The position numbers were made by a program, and so were the translations under genes. The notes under the pieces are model-generated. The model did not search any database. It had not been told where the DNA came from and worked only from the letters and a program-made list of their open reading frames with translations. Shown here in pieces: positions 13,475 through 26,700 of a stretch of DNA of 64,000 nucleotides (position 1 is its first letter; the number at the start of each line of letters is the position of its first letter). This DNA is from Acanthochlamys bracteata (taxonomy: Eukaryota; Streptophyta; Magnoliopsida; Pandanales; Velloziaceae): NCBI GenBank assembly GCA_019914995.1, contig CM034136.1, forward strand, positions 6,091,270-6,155,269, written 5' to 3'.

Positions 13475-16400
13475 GCAAATGTATGATGGATTGCTTGTCT
13501 TGTCTATGCGAAACTCATCTGTATATTTATTATCCAATTTACTGCTATTAATAGTGTTGATGATTTTTGTAGATAAACTAATGATATTTCGCTATACCAT
13601 TCTTCATAGGCTGGCGGAGAGCAGCCGAAAATGGTATGTGTCTGTGCTTTACAAACGCCAACATTCAAGTAAGCAGGCTAGAATTGAGAAATAAACAGTT
13701 TGAGTGAGCTACCATTATAACTTTGTTTATCGCCAGTATTCCAACACCTTGTGCTCTGGAACCATTTTTGGACTCTGATTGCCAACTTTTTTTAACTTCC
13801 TTAATGTCCATGCCAGTTGAGTTGCTCCATGTTGAGCTGATTCTCTCTCGACTGCGTCATTAGCAGACTGCCAAGCCACTATGGGTAGCTGTCGAAAAGG
13901 ACTCGGTAGAGTTACAGCCCCTGTCAGGCATGTATTCTAGAGACTAATCTACAAATTTGAAAAAGGTACATAAATGTCCAATGATAATTAGTATCTATAT
14001 TATCCTGTTTGTGCTTAGAATCTTGGAAAAAACTGAATTAGCAACTGTTATTGAGTGCGCTTAGTAAAATCGTTTTACCCTCTCCAGCCTTGGGACTGAA
14101 TTATGTATTGGCTAAACATGCATACTTATCTGTTTAGTCAATTACTGAAATATTAAGCTTTCAACATAGGCTTATGACATCGACGCCACTGATGAGGAGG
14201 ATTTGCAGGGTTCAGCAGCATTAACTTAAAATGTGAGTTTCGTGGACACTAAAATAATCATAAGTTTTGAGGTGGTCTAGGTATACCACTTTATAGGCTT
14301 TTGTTAACTGGAATGGTCTATGCAACATGGAGAAAACTCTATAATATAAACATTATTAAGAAGAAACTCAACCTCTCTGTCTAAGTTTTGTGTTTCTTGC
14401 TAATTAGCAATCAAGAGTGAAACAGTCCACACTAGAAAAAAGTGCGTATATCGGTTAAATTAAGTTGTAAATGAGTTACTTATCACATTATCAGTTGGCA
14501 GCACTTGTCTATACATGAAACAGAACTCCAGTTCTTTCTGTTGTCAGTTTGATTCTTCCTTTCTGCTGTCAGCAGTCTTTCTGCTGTTGTTTCACTGGAA
14601 TGACTGTTTTAGATACCGGTTTTCATTATTGAGCTGGATGGTCTTACCTCCAAAGACAACAAAATAGTCATGCTCATTTAGTACGATGTTTAAGGATGTT
14701 GATTAGTAAATTAGCAACATTTCTTACTAGCAAGAAAATCTCCTAGATTGGCTACAGATAATAGCAGTTGGTCAAGAGCAGAATGTAATGGCAGCAAGGT
14801 AGAACCATACCTCCTGAGGCAGAGAGAAGCGTGTTTGTTTCTACAACTAGTTCAACTGTAGTAAATTGCAAAGTAGAATATCTTTTATAGAGAGAAAGTG
14901 AGACAGATGGTCACAATAATCCAACTCGAATGGACATAGACCAAGGTACAGGGATGGATAGCACACGACACCACACATTTGGTAGTTAAACAACTACCCA
15001 GTCAAGGTCATTTGGTCCAGGTGGTTTATGAACTTGTGCGCATTTAATCTGAATTCTTTTCTTTCTGACCGTCTCGGAAGTATCTTTTCTCATGAATCAA
15101 CTCATACACGTTTGAGTTGGACTGAGTGTTAATTCAGTTGTCATGAATTACCTCATACATATTACTTTTCTCATGAATAACATGCTGCCATTTCCATGCA
15201 ATCTATGTTATAATCTTGGCTATTTATGATCGTGACATTATAGGGGTCTGCCTGTTGCTTGCAGGACTTGCAAGTTTATCTGTCTGGTGATTGATCCTCA
15301 CTACCAGTTTGCATAAAGAAAGCTGAGAACATGCTGGAAGCAAAATGCTTCTGCAGAAGGAAACTGCTACCAGCTGCATCTTAATGGACCCAAGTAGTAT
15401 AATGTCCAAGTTAGAATTTAAAAGAATCTATTGTTTATTGGGCCTACATTTGAACTATTCGCCAGGCATGTTATACAACACACACGGCCCTAATCTGTAC
15501 CATACAAGCATGAGCCCCGTAATCATGGCTTTCAAAGTAAGGGAGAAAATAATTTAGCAAATTTTCTTTTCAGAAAATTTACTTCTGTCACTTTATAAAT
15601 GATTAACACTGATCTTCTCTGATTTTTATTTTTCTTTCGTTTTTTTTTTTTTTTTTGGCAGCAAGTCTTATAAAAGTATCTTCATGAAAGGGAATTCCAG
15701 CCTACGGAATGCACGAGAAACAGAAATTTAGCTATGATAAAAGTTAATCTTCTTTGTCAATCTGCAAGTTAGTATTAGTTTCTTTTTATTGTTAAGTTGG
15801 ACTTGTATATATTTCTCAATCTCCAGTGATGTGATAGTAGGATTTAAAACGTTTCTGCTATCAAACTCACTTTATTAATGTTCAGAAAAGTTACATGTAG
15901 GTCATGTATATATATGCCAGTATCTCACTTTGTCATTTGCTGAAATTCTTGTTTGAGAACAGGAACAAAGAAAATAATTTCTTCTTTTCTTTTCTTTTTC
16001 CTTTTCATTCATGAATAACTTGTGCAAGTATTAGTTAAACAGTAGTTACATTTTAGGCAACCTTGTGCAAAACTAACAACAGATTTCTCTTAGCAATCTT
16101 TTAGGCTTGATCCAGACATTGCGGGTTTAGGATTATAAGATACATGCAGCCTCATACAAGGGCGCTGATGTTATACCACTATAACATTTTCCCATGGACG
16201 GTCAATTATTCTTACTCTTAAGGTTATTTTACCGAAAGAAACCGAATTATCTATGTTTCTCTCTATTTCAGACAAACTTGTTGCTGTGGGGTATATGAAG
16301 GAGTCATCAATGCACAAACGAAAATTTCGACCCAGGTCAAACTTTGTCCAGAATACCTAAATCACAGTTCGTCACCAAACATGGAAAACATCAATTTTTC

Positions 16401-16735
16401 ATAGAATTATCCGCTTATCGAATTAAGGATTCTCATAGATGGGCTTTCTATGTCAGTTAAATTGGAACGACTCCGAGTCGGCCCATTTGTTTTTTAACCA
16501 GGACCATTTTGTAAAACCTTTTCCATTGGTGCTATTTTACGATTCTCTTTCTATACTCTGATTTGAGGCGGGAGAAGTCGGCCTTCATTCTTCTTTTGTA
16601 CAAATACCTGCTGTAATTTCCTTTTCGTCTTCCGTTTCTCTCCGGCATCTAACCTTGAACATCCTTCTTACTCTACTTAGAGACCAAGGGCTTTTTTAGA
16701 GTTAGGGTTTTAAGCGTCGTGCTTGTTTTTGGATC
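13475..16735. other. Long stretch without a recognisable gene
   Basis: This holds the LOR 3' untranslated region and then about 3 kb of ordinary-composition DNA. A short acidic open stretch preceded by a splice-acceptor-like AG lies at about 14170-14230 and ends in TAA. A T-run at 15639-15656 is the only low-complexity tract. I see no tRNA, conserved protein or clear repeat. Confidence 0.4.
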
Positions 16736-17230
16736 AATCATGGGGAAGCAAAAGAAGCAGAAGATGGCGGCCGGAGCAAGAATCATCCATCTAGCAGAAG
16801 GTCGGTTGCTGTACCTCTGCTACCATTTTTAAGGATAGTGCATGTCCAGAATCGTTCCTTAGTGGTACTTGTAGATATTGATTCGAAAAACAACTGAAAA
16901 GTAGAAGCTCTCGACTCTTCAAAGGGTGCAAATGCCTGCAGTACACCAGCGAGACACTTGTGGAAAGAGATCAGTTGACAACGTCTGCTCCCACAGTTAT
17001 TGGATCAAGAACATGCATTCGCATCTTCGGTAAAAAGAAGTACTTCACCCAGAAAAAGAACAGAGCATATCCATGCATACATGTTACTTGCTTGGAAGAT
17101 AAGACTTCAAATGATTCTATATTTCAAGAAAGCTTATTTATAATTTATGAGATATACATCAAAGCAGCATGTTATCAATGGCTGCATTTACAAATGGCAA
17201 CTCATATGAGGAAGATATGGAAACCTTAAA
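16735..17230 (+). pseudogene. Possible remnant of the 5' end of an unrecognised gene
   Basis: A leader typical of housekeeping plant genes ('agagttagggttttaagcg', from about 16699) precedes an ATG at 16741. The ATG opens a basic peptide starting MGKQKKQKMAAGARII that stops after about 30 codons. Shifting by one base gives DGGRSKNHPSSRRSVAVPLL, which looks more protein-like and suggests a frameshift. A further open stretch runs 16960-17229. I do not recognise the family. It may be a truncated or decayed duplicate. Confidence 0.2.
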
Positions 17231-17545
17231 CAATTGATGCATTCTAGAAAAGGTGGGGTATCATCCAAATTTTGCCCACAAAGAATCGTTAGGCCTATAA
17301 ACAAGAAGGAATTGAACTAGACTACACTAGTCAGCAGTACTGCCAAACTTTACTCTGCATTAGGGTGCCCATTCATCATTCCAACTGGTGCACCTCCGTT
17401 GAGCAAAGGTTACAATAACAACGCAAACAAATAGAGGCAAAAATGCTACCATGACTTTGTAGCACCTTATATCTTGCTTATCTTCAAACTCACCCTGTAA
17501 GGATATGGTACAAATCCCAAAGTTTTGAAGTCTAAGGCAGGGTTC

Positions 17546-19411
17546 CTACACTTGAGAGAGAAGAACTTCATTCCATGTGTCTGGAATTCCTGGAAGACAC
17601 CAATGCAGGCAATCCTGAACGCCTGGTGCTGAAGTTATGCTATACCTAGAGATGTGCCCCTCATCTCTCAATTGTGATAAAGCTGTGATATCCAAAACTT
17701 TGGCCCTTGTCCCTTTGACTGCACCCTCAACTATGGGATCAAGCGAGGCTTCTTGCTTAACTGCAGTACCCCCTGCTAATGGACTGGTATTATCACAACT
17801 ACCCCCAGTATTCCAGTCTCCGTTAAAGAAGTGTCTAGGAGATATTGTCCTGAAGAAAACCTTCAATCGAGGATGGTGAGGGAGCAGCGAATCTAGCCAC
17901 CTCACAACACTATAAATTGTAAGATTTTTAGCATTTCCCATTTCACCAGTTTTTCTGTCGGTGTTAGGCATTCCTCCAACATACATTTCCCACCTGTTGG
18001 CAATAAACTTCCCTCGATTCCAATGATGTCCAGTGTTAAGCACAAGAACATCAAATCTATCAAGATAGTGCTGCAAAAAAGTTGCAGGCCTATCAAGGTG
18101 CATCGCAAATTTGGTAGCTGGATCGGAGATGTTAAGTGGCTCCAACTGACACAAGCTTGCGGACCAGTAATATAGGACTGTTGTGTTGGTTCTCCGAAAT
18201 CTGTAAGCCCATCCATCAGGCCTCTTTGCACCTGGTGCCTTCACAAGACCATACTCTATCCCAATATCCTGCACATCTAGATCCTCCTCGCCACTAGTTA
18301 GCATGCACATCATGGATTGGAACTGTTGCCTCCCTAATGAATCTCCAACAAGAGCTATTGTCTTATCCTGCATCCTGAAACCAGTCAAATTGTCAGTCTC
18401 TGATAGGAACCTCTTGTTCCTATATGAAAAAGAGGGCTTTCCGGTTTGCTACTAGAATCTGTTGCTATATATTGAATAGAGTCTATAAGAAACAAAAACA
18501 TCAAGATAAATATGCTTTACGAACATGCCTTTTCAAAACTTTGTGCCTATCAAATTCTTTCATCTGACATTCTTCCGGCTGCCATCTGAAGCTCTCGTAT
18601 GAGAAATCTGTACGTTGAGTTAATCTACAAGCCCACATAGGTGATAGCCACTGCTTGCAACCAAACCCAGAATACAGTGGCCTTCTGCTGTCTGGAACCC
18701 ATCTTCCCTTTGCATAGTTACATTCTGGGACAATTGATAAATAGGCTTTAGTCATATAGATACAAAAAATAATTATCATTAGACTATAATTTAAGAAAGA
18801 ATCAAGATCTTATTTAAGTATCAGCACCTAACAGGTAATAATGCCGAGAATGCAGACTAATAAGTCCCTATCCAAATCAGGTTGCTTCCTAAAGAGATAA
18901 AATGGATGAAGCTATGAATATTCTAAATACAGGGAAAAACCAATTCACCTTTTTCCACCAGAGACATCGGTGTGTTATCTTTATGTTGATACCCATTCTT
19001 GGATGACAAATTTGTCACTGATGACTCTGGCAGAGGAACATCCACTTGCTTTTCTTTCGTAGTTATTTTGTTGCCAAGTTTAGCTCCTTCTTCACGGTCT
19101 TCCTCTTTAGACAACTCCCGTCTTTCATAGCTGGAGTGCACCTTTGCAGAATTCTCCTTCTCAATATCTGGATAGCCAGAAGATAACCCGAAAGTCAAAC
19201 AAGTCAGTTATAGAAGTATACTCATAGAAAAATGTACACATATATGCTTTATCAAACCTGGAGTAACAGTATCAAATGACTCTGGAGACTGAAGGTAAGG
19301 AACATCAAATGGAGTTTGCTCCCATATCCAAATAAGGAATGCCGCACAAAGAAAAGCCATAGTGAGCGCAAGCTGCTTCCCTCTCAGTCCATTTAAACCC
19401 CCACCTTTCAT
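17546..19411 (-). CDS. Trichome birefringence-like O-acetyltransferase (TBL14-16 type)
   Basis: Four coding exons (19411-19258, 19167-18949, 18724-18529, 18374-17546) give 465 residues. TBL proteins are Golgi type II membrane enzymes that O-acetylate wall polysaccharides such as xylan. A membrane anchor ([17 protein letters not shown]) sits near residues 14-30. A charged, poorly conserved stem follows in exon 2. The TBL domain begins at [12 protein letters not shown] with the [15 protein letters not shown] block. The catalytic GDS motif ([12 protein letters not shown]) is at about 200-202, and the partner DxxH (DCLHWCLPG) at 444-447, near the C-terminus. Similarity is closest to TBL14, 15 and 16. 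Joining exons 3 and 4 in the family register (KVLKR then [13 protein letters not shown]) needs a GC donor. A GT alternative six bases into this intron, paired with a different acceptor, drops one residue. A 5' untranslated intron probably runs from about 20398 to 19418. Confidence 0.88.
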
Positions 19412-20397
19412 TCTCTAAAAAGAATACAATGTCAAGATTGAAGGTAGTCCTACTAAAATGTACCTTACACACACATCATGCTACAATTACTTTCTGCACT
19501 GGAAAACACACCAACTAAATGTTTGATGAAATGACATTAACCATATTTTTAATATGCTTAGAACACTTGGTGTTCAAATAGAGCCTATTAAGCATCAAAG
19601 ACTAGAAATCACAAGACAATACTCTTTGGTAAAATGGATGAAAGAATAATTGCATAGATATTAGTATTAGTGCTTCTACTTCCAAACTAGCTACTCTAGT
19701 CCCAAAAGGTTTCTTTTGGATATACGTCATCCAAAAAAACAATAGCTCTAGCAAGGTATCCATTAAATCCAATAGCAATCAAAAGCAAAACTTCAACCAG
19801 ATTAAATAAATAATTTTAATGAACAAAAGAAGCTTGGGATCAAAACAATGACTTTGAAGAGAAAGGACCACAAGAAAAGGCAAAAGGCAAAGCTTCAGAC
19901 TAGGCATATGTCCTGTTTAGGTGCAATGGCTTATAAATCTCTATGTCAAATCAGACTTCGCACCATGGTGCCTTACGATGATCCTTAAAACTTTCACATT
20001 TTGCATTCTCTATAACTACTTCAAGTACCGCACTCGTGGTCTTAAAACAGTTTATATCTCCTCAATGCACATAACAAATGATGATTTCCAGAAAATTAAA
20101 ATTATAATTAAAAAAGAAAAACAGATGACAAAACTGCATCATATCAATTGAAAATCAAATAAAATTACAGCCAAAAAAGAATAAAATTTAGGCGAGGATA
20201 AACTTGGTTGAGAACAAATTAGTACATATCCAGTAATCTGATACTCCTGATCCAGAAAAAAAAAATCCGTCCTTTACTAGCTCATTCGATCGTAATGGAT
20301 CGGACAAAATTGAAACTGATCGGCAACGGAACTATCCTAATTCCTTATTAATCCCAATCGAATTGCAATGGTGAAGGAAGGCAGAAAGTGTCTAACT

Positions 20398-20739
20398 CAC
20401 CATTACTGATCGCTCGTTGCTTCAACCACCGCTCACCCTCACCTTCCTTCTCCGTCTCCCACACGCTTTCTCTGTTTCTCGTTTGGAGAAGTTCATTTCT
20501 TTTCTTGTCCCAAAAATCGACTTATATCTTCAAAACCGGAATTGTCGTAGCTATAATTTGTCAGTGTGGACCTTATAAAAGTTTTACGGGCTAAATGGGC
20601 TTTAAATGCGGTCCATTATAATTTCTTTTAGTAACCGTGTATGCGTATATATACACCAGCCTCAACAGAACATAATAAGACAACAGTACCAACTTTCTCT
20701 TTCTTCCGCACTTGCTTCACAGTTCACTCGCTCTCTCTA
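20398..20739. promoter_or_regulatory. Compact bidirectional promoter for the TBL and D-Ala-D-Ala ligase genes
   Basis: On the minus strand a GTGAGT donor at about 20398 probably ends a noncoding first exon of the TBL gene (about 20398-20540). On the plus strand TATATATA at 20646-20653 sits about 90 bases before the ligase ATG. Between them lie TTATAAAA (about 20573-20580) and a TGGGCT site II element (20596-20601). The shared control region is thus only about 100 bases. Confidence 0.5.
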
Positions 20740-23700
20740 ATGGCTTCGATCTCCATCGGCGCTCTGATCTCTACACGACTCTGCCACAGCAACAACGATC
20801 ACTACTGCAAACTTCCACCACTGCACACTGCTGTTTCGATTCTTCCATTACGGTGCTCTCGGTCACAACGGAATCGAACGCGTACTGCTGCGATCGGTGT
20901 TTCTCAATCGACTAATAAGAAGAGCATGAATGATAATGATGGAGTTGAAGAGAGGCCGTTGCGGGTCGGGATTGTTTGCGGTGGACCATCTCCGGAGCGA
21001 GGCATCTCACTCAACTCCGCTCGATCTGTCCTCGATCACATACAGGTATAAAGCAGAATCGATCATTTGTCATGGATTTTTTTTTGTCTTTTTGCTATTA
21101 GTTTGAATAAATATTACTTGAATATATATCGTTTTTTATTGCAGGGAGAAGATTTGCATGTGAGTTGCTATTATATAGACTGCGATCTTAATGCCTATGC
21201 TATTTCACCTGCTCAGGTGAGCAAGTTAACAAGCTTCTCTACCTCCTCAAAGGTCACCTACTAGATTCTTAGTAACTTTTGGTGCTAATCTTTTTTCTTT
21301 ATTGTTTCATAGTTGTACTCAAATACTCCGGCAGACTTTGATTTCAAATTGGAGAGGTTAGGATCGATGTTTATGCTATATAGACATCTTTCTTCAAAAC
21401 AAAGTCATAACACTAAGCTTCATTCATAATGTCATCTTCTGTTCTGCAGCCTTGCTCAAGGTTTCCCTACACTTTCAGATTTTACTACGCACCTTGCAGT
21501 CACAGTGGATATTGTATTTCCTGTTATCCATGGTTGTTTTGGTGAAGATGGTGGTATTCAGGTATGCCTTCTTATCAGACTAGAGTATGCGTTACGGAGA
21601 TGAAAATAGTTTTAAAATTCATTAAGTTATGAAATTTATGTTTTTTCATTTGGATGTTTAGGAGCTGTTGGAGAAAGCAAACATTCCCTTTATTGGTACA
21701 CCCTCAAAAGAATGCATTCTGGCTTTTGATAAGGTACGCAAAGCCAGCTTACCTATTGGCAGGATGCCGCAATTCTAACAAAGCAAAATGATTCTTATTC
21801 AAGTTTAGCACTTACGAGCGTGATAAGAAAGGAAAATTATACTTGACAAGTTGAGGTGTAATGGTTCGACTTTAAACAAAGAATGGGCCTGCGTAGATAT
21901 CTAGCGTTTAATTTTTTTTCATTTTACTTTACAGTACACTGCATATTTGGAGCTTAAGAGACGTGGCTTTTTAACAACACCTAGCTTTTTGATACAGGTA
22001 TGCACCTATTGTTACTTATCTTTTCTGCATGAAGTGTAACTAAACTTTGTGCACAGAGCTACCAGTAAATAGTCTGGAATCATTTGATGATAGGTTTGCA
22101 TGATCCCTTGGCCCTTATCTAAGTTGTATTCTTCTTATAGTTGATTAAGTTGTATTCATGTAGTGCTTATTTTCCGTAATAGAATTTTAATGACAGATTT
22201 TGTTTCAAATTCTTTTTGCGGTAAGTTTTGTGATCTAAAGTTGCCTGTTATTACGAGAAGTTCAGACAGTTGCTTTGCGTGGTGCCACAATCAAGGATGT
22301 TATGTCATTCTTGCAATTCTCATTCTCATATTTGTGATTTTGGCTAAAACATCATTCTTAGTTTGAACAAATATGAAAAGGCGGGCATCTATAAGATGTT
22401 AGAATATATAATAGAGAAGAACCATTCTTATTCTTGCAAATAAAATGACATATTTATTCTTCAAGTGTATGTTTCTTTTATTTGCAATAGATTGTTGTTT
22501 ATTAGCTTCTGTCTGTGGTCAGGAACTCATTCCTATACTAACATCATGTTTCAATTCTCTTTTTTTTTATAATATTTTTAAATTTCGTGTTCCTGGAAAG
22601 TTTTACCATAAGATTTCCACTTATATATAGACTTGTTTCTGCATGTGTATCACGATTGAAAGTCATAAATTTTAGGGAAAGCTACAAGATAAGTCTGATC
22701 TAACAAGGTGGTTTGAGAGTCATCTACTGGACAAGGAAATCGGGAAAGTTGTGGTAAGGAAAATGTTCATTTGCTATGTGGTTTCTTGTTTAAAAGTTTG
22801 GGACTGGCATGTTACCCTGATATTTCTTAGATCACAGGTCAAACCAGCTAGAGGTGGATCAAGCATTGGTGTTGCAGTCGCTCATGGAGTTGATGAGTCC
22901 TTACAAAGTGCCATGAACATTATCTCTGAGGTAGTCGTTTTGAGAGGAGAATCTGCCTTGATTACATATGAAGATATCAATTTGTATCCACTTGATTTAA
23001 TTCTTATGCATACCAGGGAATAGATGATCGTGTTCTTATTGAAATGTTTTTAGAAGGTGGAAAGGAATTTACAGCAATCGTCATTGATGTGGGTACAGAT
23101 GCTGATGGCAGACCTGTTACCCTCCTTCCCACTGAAGTAAGTGATTCTTATTAACTATGTCAAGTAAAATACCTATGTGAGAGCTCTGTTAGGCACTGTT
23201 GCTGTCTAAATGAGATTTTAAATTTCCTGATGATAGGATATGGATATTTAAGAATACTCTCCTCTTATGGATATTTAAGAATACTCTCCTCTATCTGCAG
23301 GTAGAACTCCATACTTCTAGTAATAATGATATGAAAGAGGAAACTATCTTCAATTATCGTAGGAAATATCTTCCAACTCAGCAGGTATGTAGAGGATGTC
23401 ACAATGAGCTTGCTTTTACTGGGTCTTGTTAAGGCTGGTAGTTTGTAAACTCATAGCTGAAAAAAGTCGTTTTGCTTTCGACTTTTTAAGTAGGTGTTAA
23501 GTTTTCAGTTGATTGACTTTCAATAATCCCTTCCTTAACAATATTTCTAGTGGGTGGAGAATTGCTTCTGACTTGCATTAAGATTCTTATTCATGTTTAC
23601 GTAGGGCTTTCAAAGATCTTAACAATGTTGCATCCTTGCGGATTATGAGCTAATGCATACTTTTGTAGCAATAAATTCTGATCAAGAAATTTGAACTTTA

Positions 23701-26700
23701 TTTATACCACGTTGTAGAATGATGTCGATTACTCATTCTTAACGGCAAGAAGTTTCACTCTGGATTTTATATTCCAAGTTCTTCTTAAGCTCAAAAATTC
23801 TTGAGGAAAGCTTCTTTCTTATATTGGTAATGACTTTGGTATGTGGTTTGAGCTCTCCTGCTCACTGAAAGTACTCTTTATGAAGGTTGCTTATCACACA
23901 CCCCCACGCTTCCCCAGTCATGTTACTCAATCCATAAGGAAAGGAGCTTCTTTGCTGTTTCAGCATCTTGGTCTATGTGACTTCGCCAGGATTGATGGTT
24001 GGTATTTACCGTCTCCTTCTGATGCCCAGTTACAATCTGAAAGTGATTCCAAGTTTGGGAAGACTGAAATGGGTACAATCATCTTTTCAGATATCAACTT
24101 GGTGAGATGGAATATCCTATCCCCGTTTGAATATTTTAGCATCTGTTTTCCCACCTTGAAGTTTGTGATACATAATCTACTAACTATTGTCATGTGTTTG
24201 CACCAGATAAGTGGAATGGAGCAAACCAGCTTTCTATTTCAACAAGCCTCCAAGGTAAATTTATGTCCAATATGTGAATGACCAATTGAGCACTGTCTGC
24301 TTGCTATATATTTTCATTTGTGGATACTATTACATGCTTGTTTCTAGGTTTTGTTTGTTTATATTTTATATTTTTGAAGCTGCAAGAATGTGGTAGGAGC
24401 AATTTCGTGGTTTACTTTGTTGGGAAGGATATGGCATCGATCTTGCTGGAATTGCATAGAATATTTTGTGATTCATTCTTTAATATACGCGATGCTCATG
24501 TTATTTTGTAATTTCACTTTACTTGATACCTTAGTACCTTGATCTGGATGCTTTGAAGAATTCGGAGCCACCTTTAGATGACAGTTTTCAGAGGGTAAGA
24601 TGAGAGTGGGTGGTCATAGCTGTGCTTTTCTGTGTAATAGTTTATGCATTATTCTAATGTGTTGTTTCTACTATAATAATTATCAGCTGAAGTTTTCACC
24701 TTTCAAGGAAAGATTCTTTGATCCATTTTCCTTGAAATTATGTATGGTGAAGAGTCGCTCATTTTGCAGGTTGGATTCTCTCATTCCAACATTCTTCGTA
24801 CTTGCATCCATCATGCCTGCTTGAGATTTCCTTCTCTTTTACCAAGAAATAATGCATGGATCAAATTGTCCAGAAGACTGAAATTCACGCAGCATTGCAA
24901 GTCTAGTCCCAAGCATCCTGATGATGCTCGAAAGGTCTTTGTTATCTTTGGAGGTGAAACTTCAGAGCGGCAAGTATCTCTTATGAGTGGAACAAATGTG
25001 TGGCTTAATTTGCAAGCATTTGACAATGTAAGCAACATAAAGAACATATTTGTTGTACCTCGTTATTATGCTTTTTTGACTATACTCTCTAACGAGATAG
25101 AAAAATTTACAAGAACATCTGCTGATGTTGCAGCTCAATGTTATTCCATGTTTACTTGCGCCTGCAAATGGGTACATGTCTCCTCAAAGCCAAGATTCCT
25201 GCTTAAGGATAGTATGGAGCTTACCGTAAGCACAATACTGGTAGCTTTTGTTATCAAATTGGATTTTCTTTAAACTTTGGTCCACATGATTGCTTTATAC
25301 CTAAGTGCAGTTAAGACTCCAATTTGACTGTTGGTTCGAGTATTATATTGTATATGAAAAAAGTACCAATTTGACTGTTTGCTTCAAGTATTATATTGTA
25401 TATGAAAAAAGTATGTCTTTTGTTATGAAGCAGTTATTCTCTTGTCCTTCGACACACGACAGAGGAAGTTTTTGCTGCTTGTCTGGAAGCAATTGAACCA
25501 GCTAGAGCTGCACTTACATCTAATTTACGAGAACATGTGACGAATGAACTTGCGGAAGCTCTTAAGGGGCATAGTTGGTTTACAGGTTTTGACATAGTTG
25601 ATGAACTACCTGTTAGATTTACACTTGATGAATGGATCATGAAAGTTAAAGAAACCAAAGCTATAGTCTTCATTGCAGGTACATATTCTGATGTGAAAGC
25701 TTCTCAATGCTGACCACCATTTTCATCTAATAATGAATTTTATATTTGAATGAGTTTTGTTTTACATCATATCGCGTAGAAAGAGAGCAAAAGCATAGAC
25801 TTCATTCTAGCTCCTGTTACTAACTAAATGAAATAGGTTGTGAACTTGAGACATTTCATTCATAGCTTCATCATTTCTTTTGCTTTCTTGCATATCTTGA
25901 GACTCATCAATGGGGCATGGTGTTGTGGAGTAACTGGAGTTTCATATTCTCATACCTTTCTTTTGAGAAAAGTATCTGTAACAGTCCTGTGACCATGAAA
26001 TTGCATGTGTGAATTTTTATTATTGTGGTTCCATTTTGTAGGAAAATGTATTTTCTTCATTCCAGATGCTCCACTGGCTTGCTCAATCTGGTCATGGCTT
26101 GTGTTTTTCTTGTGCTCATTATCCTTCCCTAGTTATGCTCCACTTGCTTGCATTTTCCTTTTCCCTTATGTATGTATCACGATGCATCTCTTCTGAACTC
26201 CAAACTTTTCTACTTTTACTGTGAAAATTAACAATTCTCTGTTTACAGCTTGAGCAAAATGTTCTCTTACGTCTTTTTCTTGGGCAGTCCATGGTGGTAT
26301 TGGCGAGGATGGGACACTTCAATCTTTGTTAGAGGCTTCAGCAGTTCCTTATACAGGTCAGGTTTCTAAATCATATGGTTTTGCATAAGATTTAGTTTTC
26401 ATCTTCACAACGACTAGTTTTCAGATTGTAATTTTCATACTAGCTCTTACTTTGTTCAGGTCCAGGACCTGCGGCATCTCAAATTTGTATGGATAAATTG
26501 TCAACATCCCTTGCCCTCAGTCATGTACAGCATATCTTTCTTTTCATGAAACTTTTATGGTATTTGATTGCTCATTCCATTCTATTTATCCATGCTTATG
26601 TTGATTTATGATATATTCTGAAGGAAAGTTGTCTTTTATAGTATTTGTGGAATAAGATAATGCGCAGATTGGAAATGAAATAGGCATGCACACACGCACA

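Noticed and set aside
20641-20739. Upstream in-frame ATG giving a 33-residue longer ligase N-terminus
   Set aside because: It lies before the TATATATA box at 20646, so the transcript should start after it.
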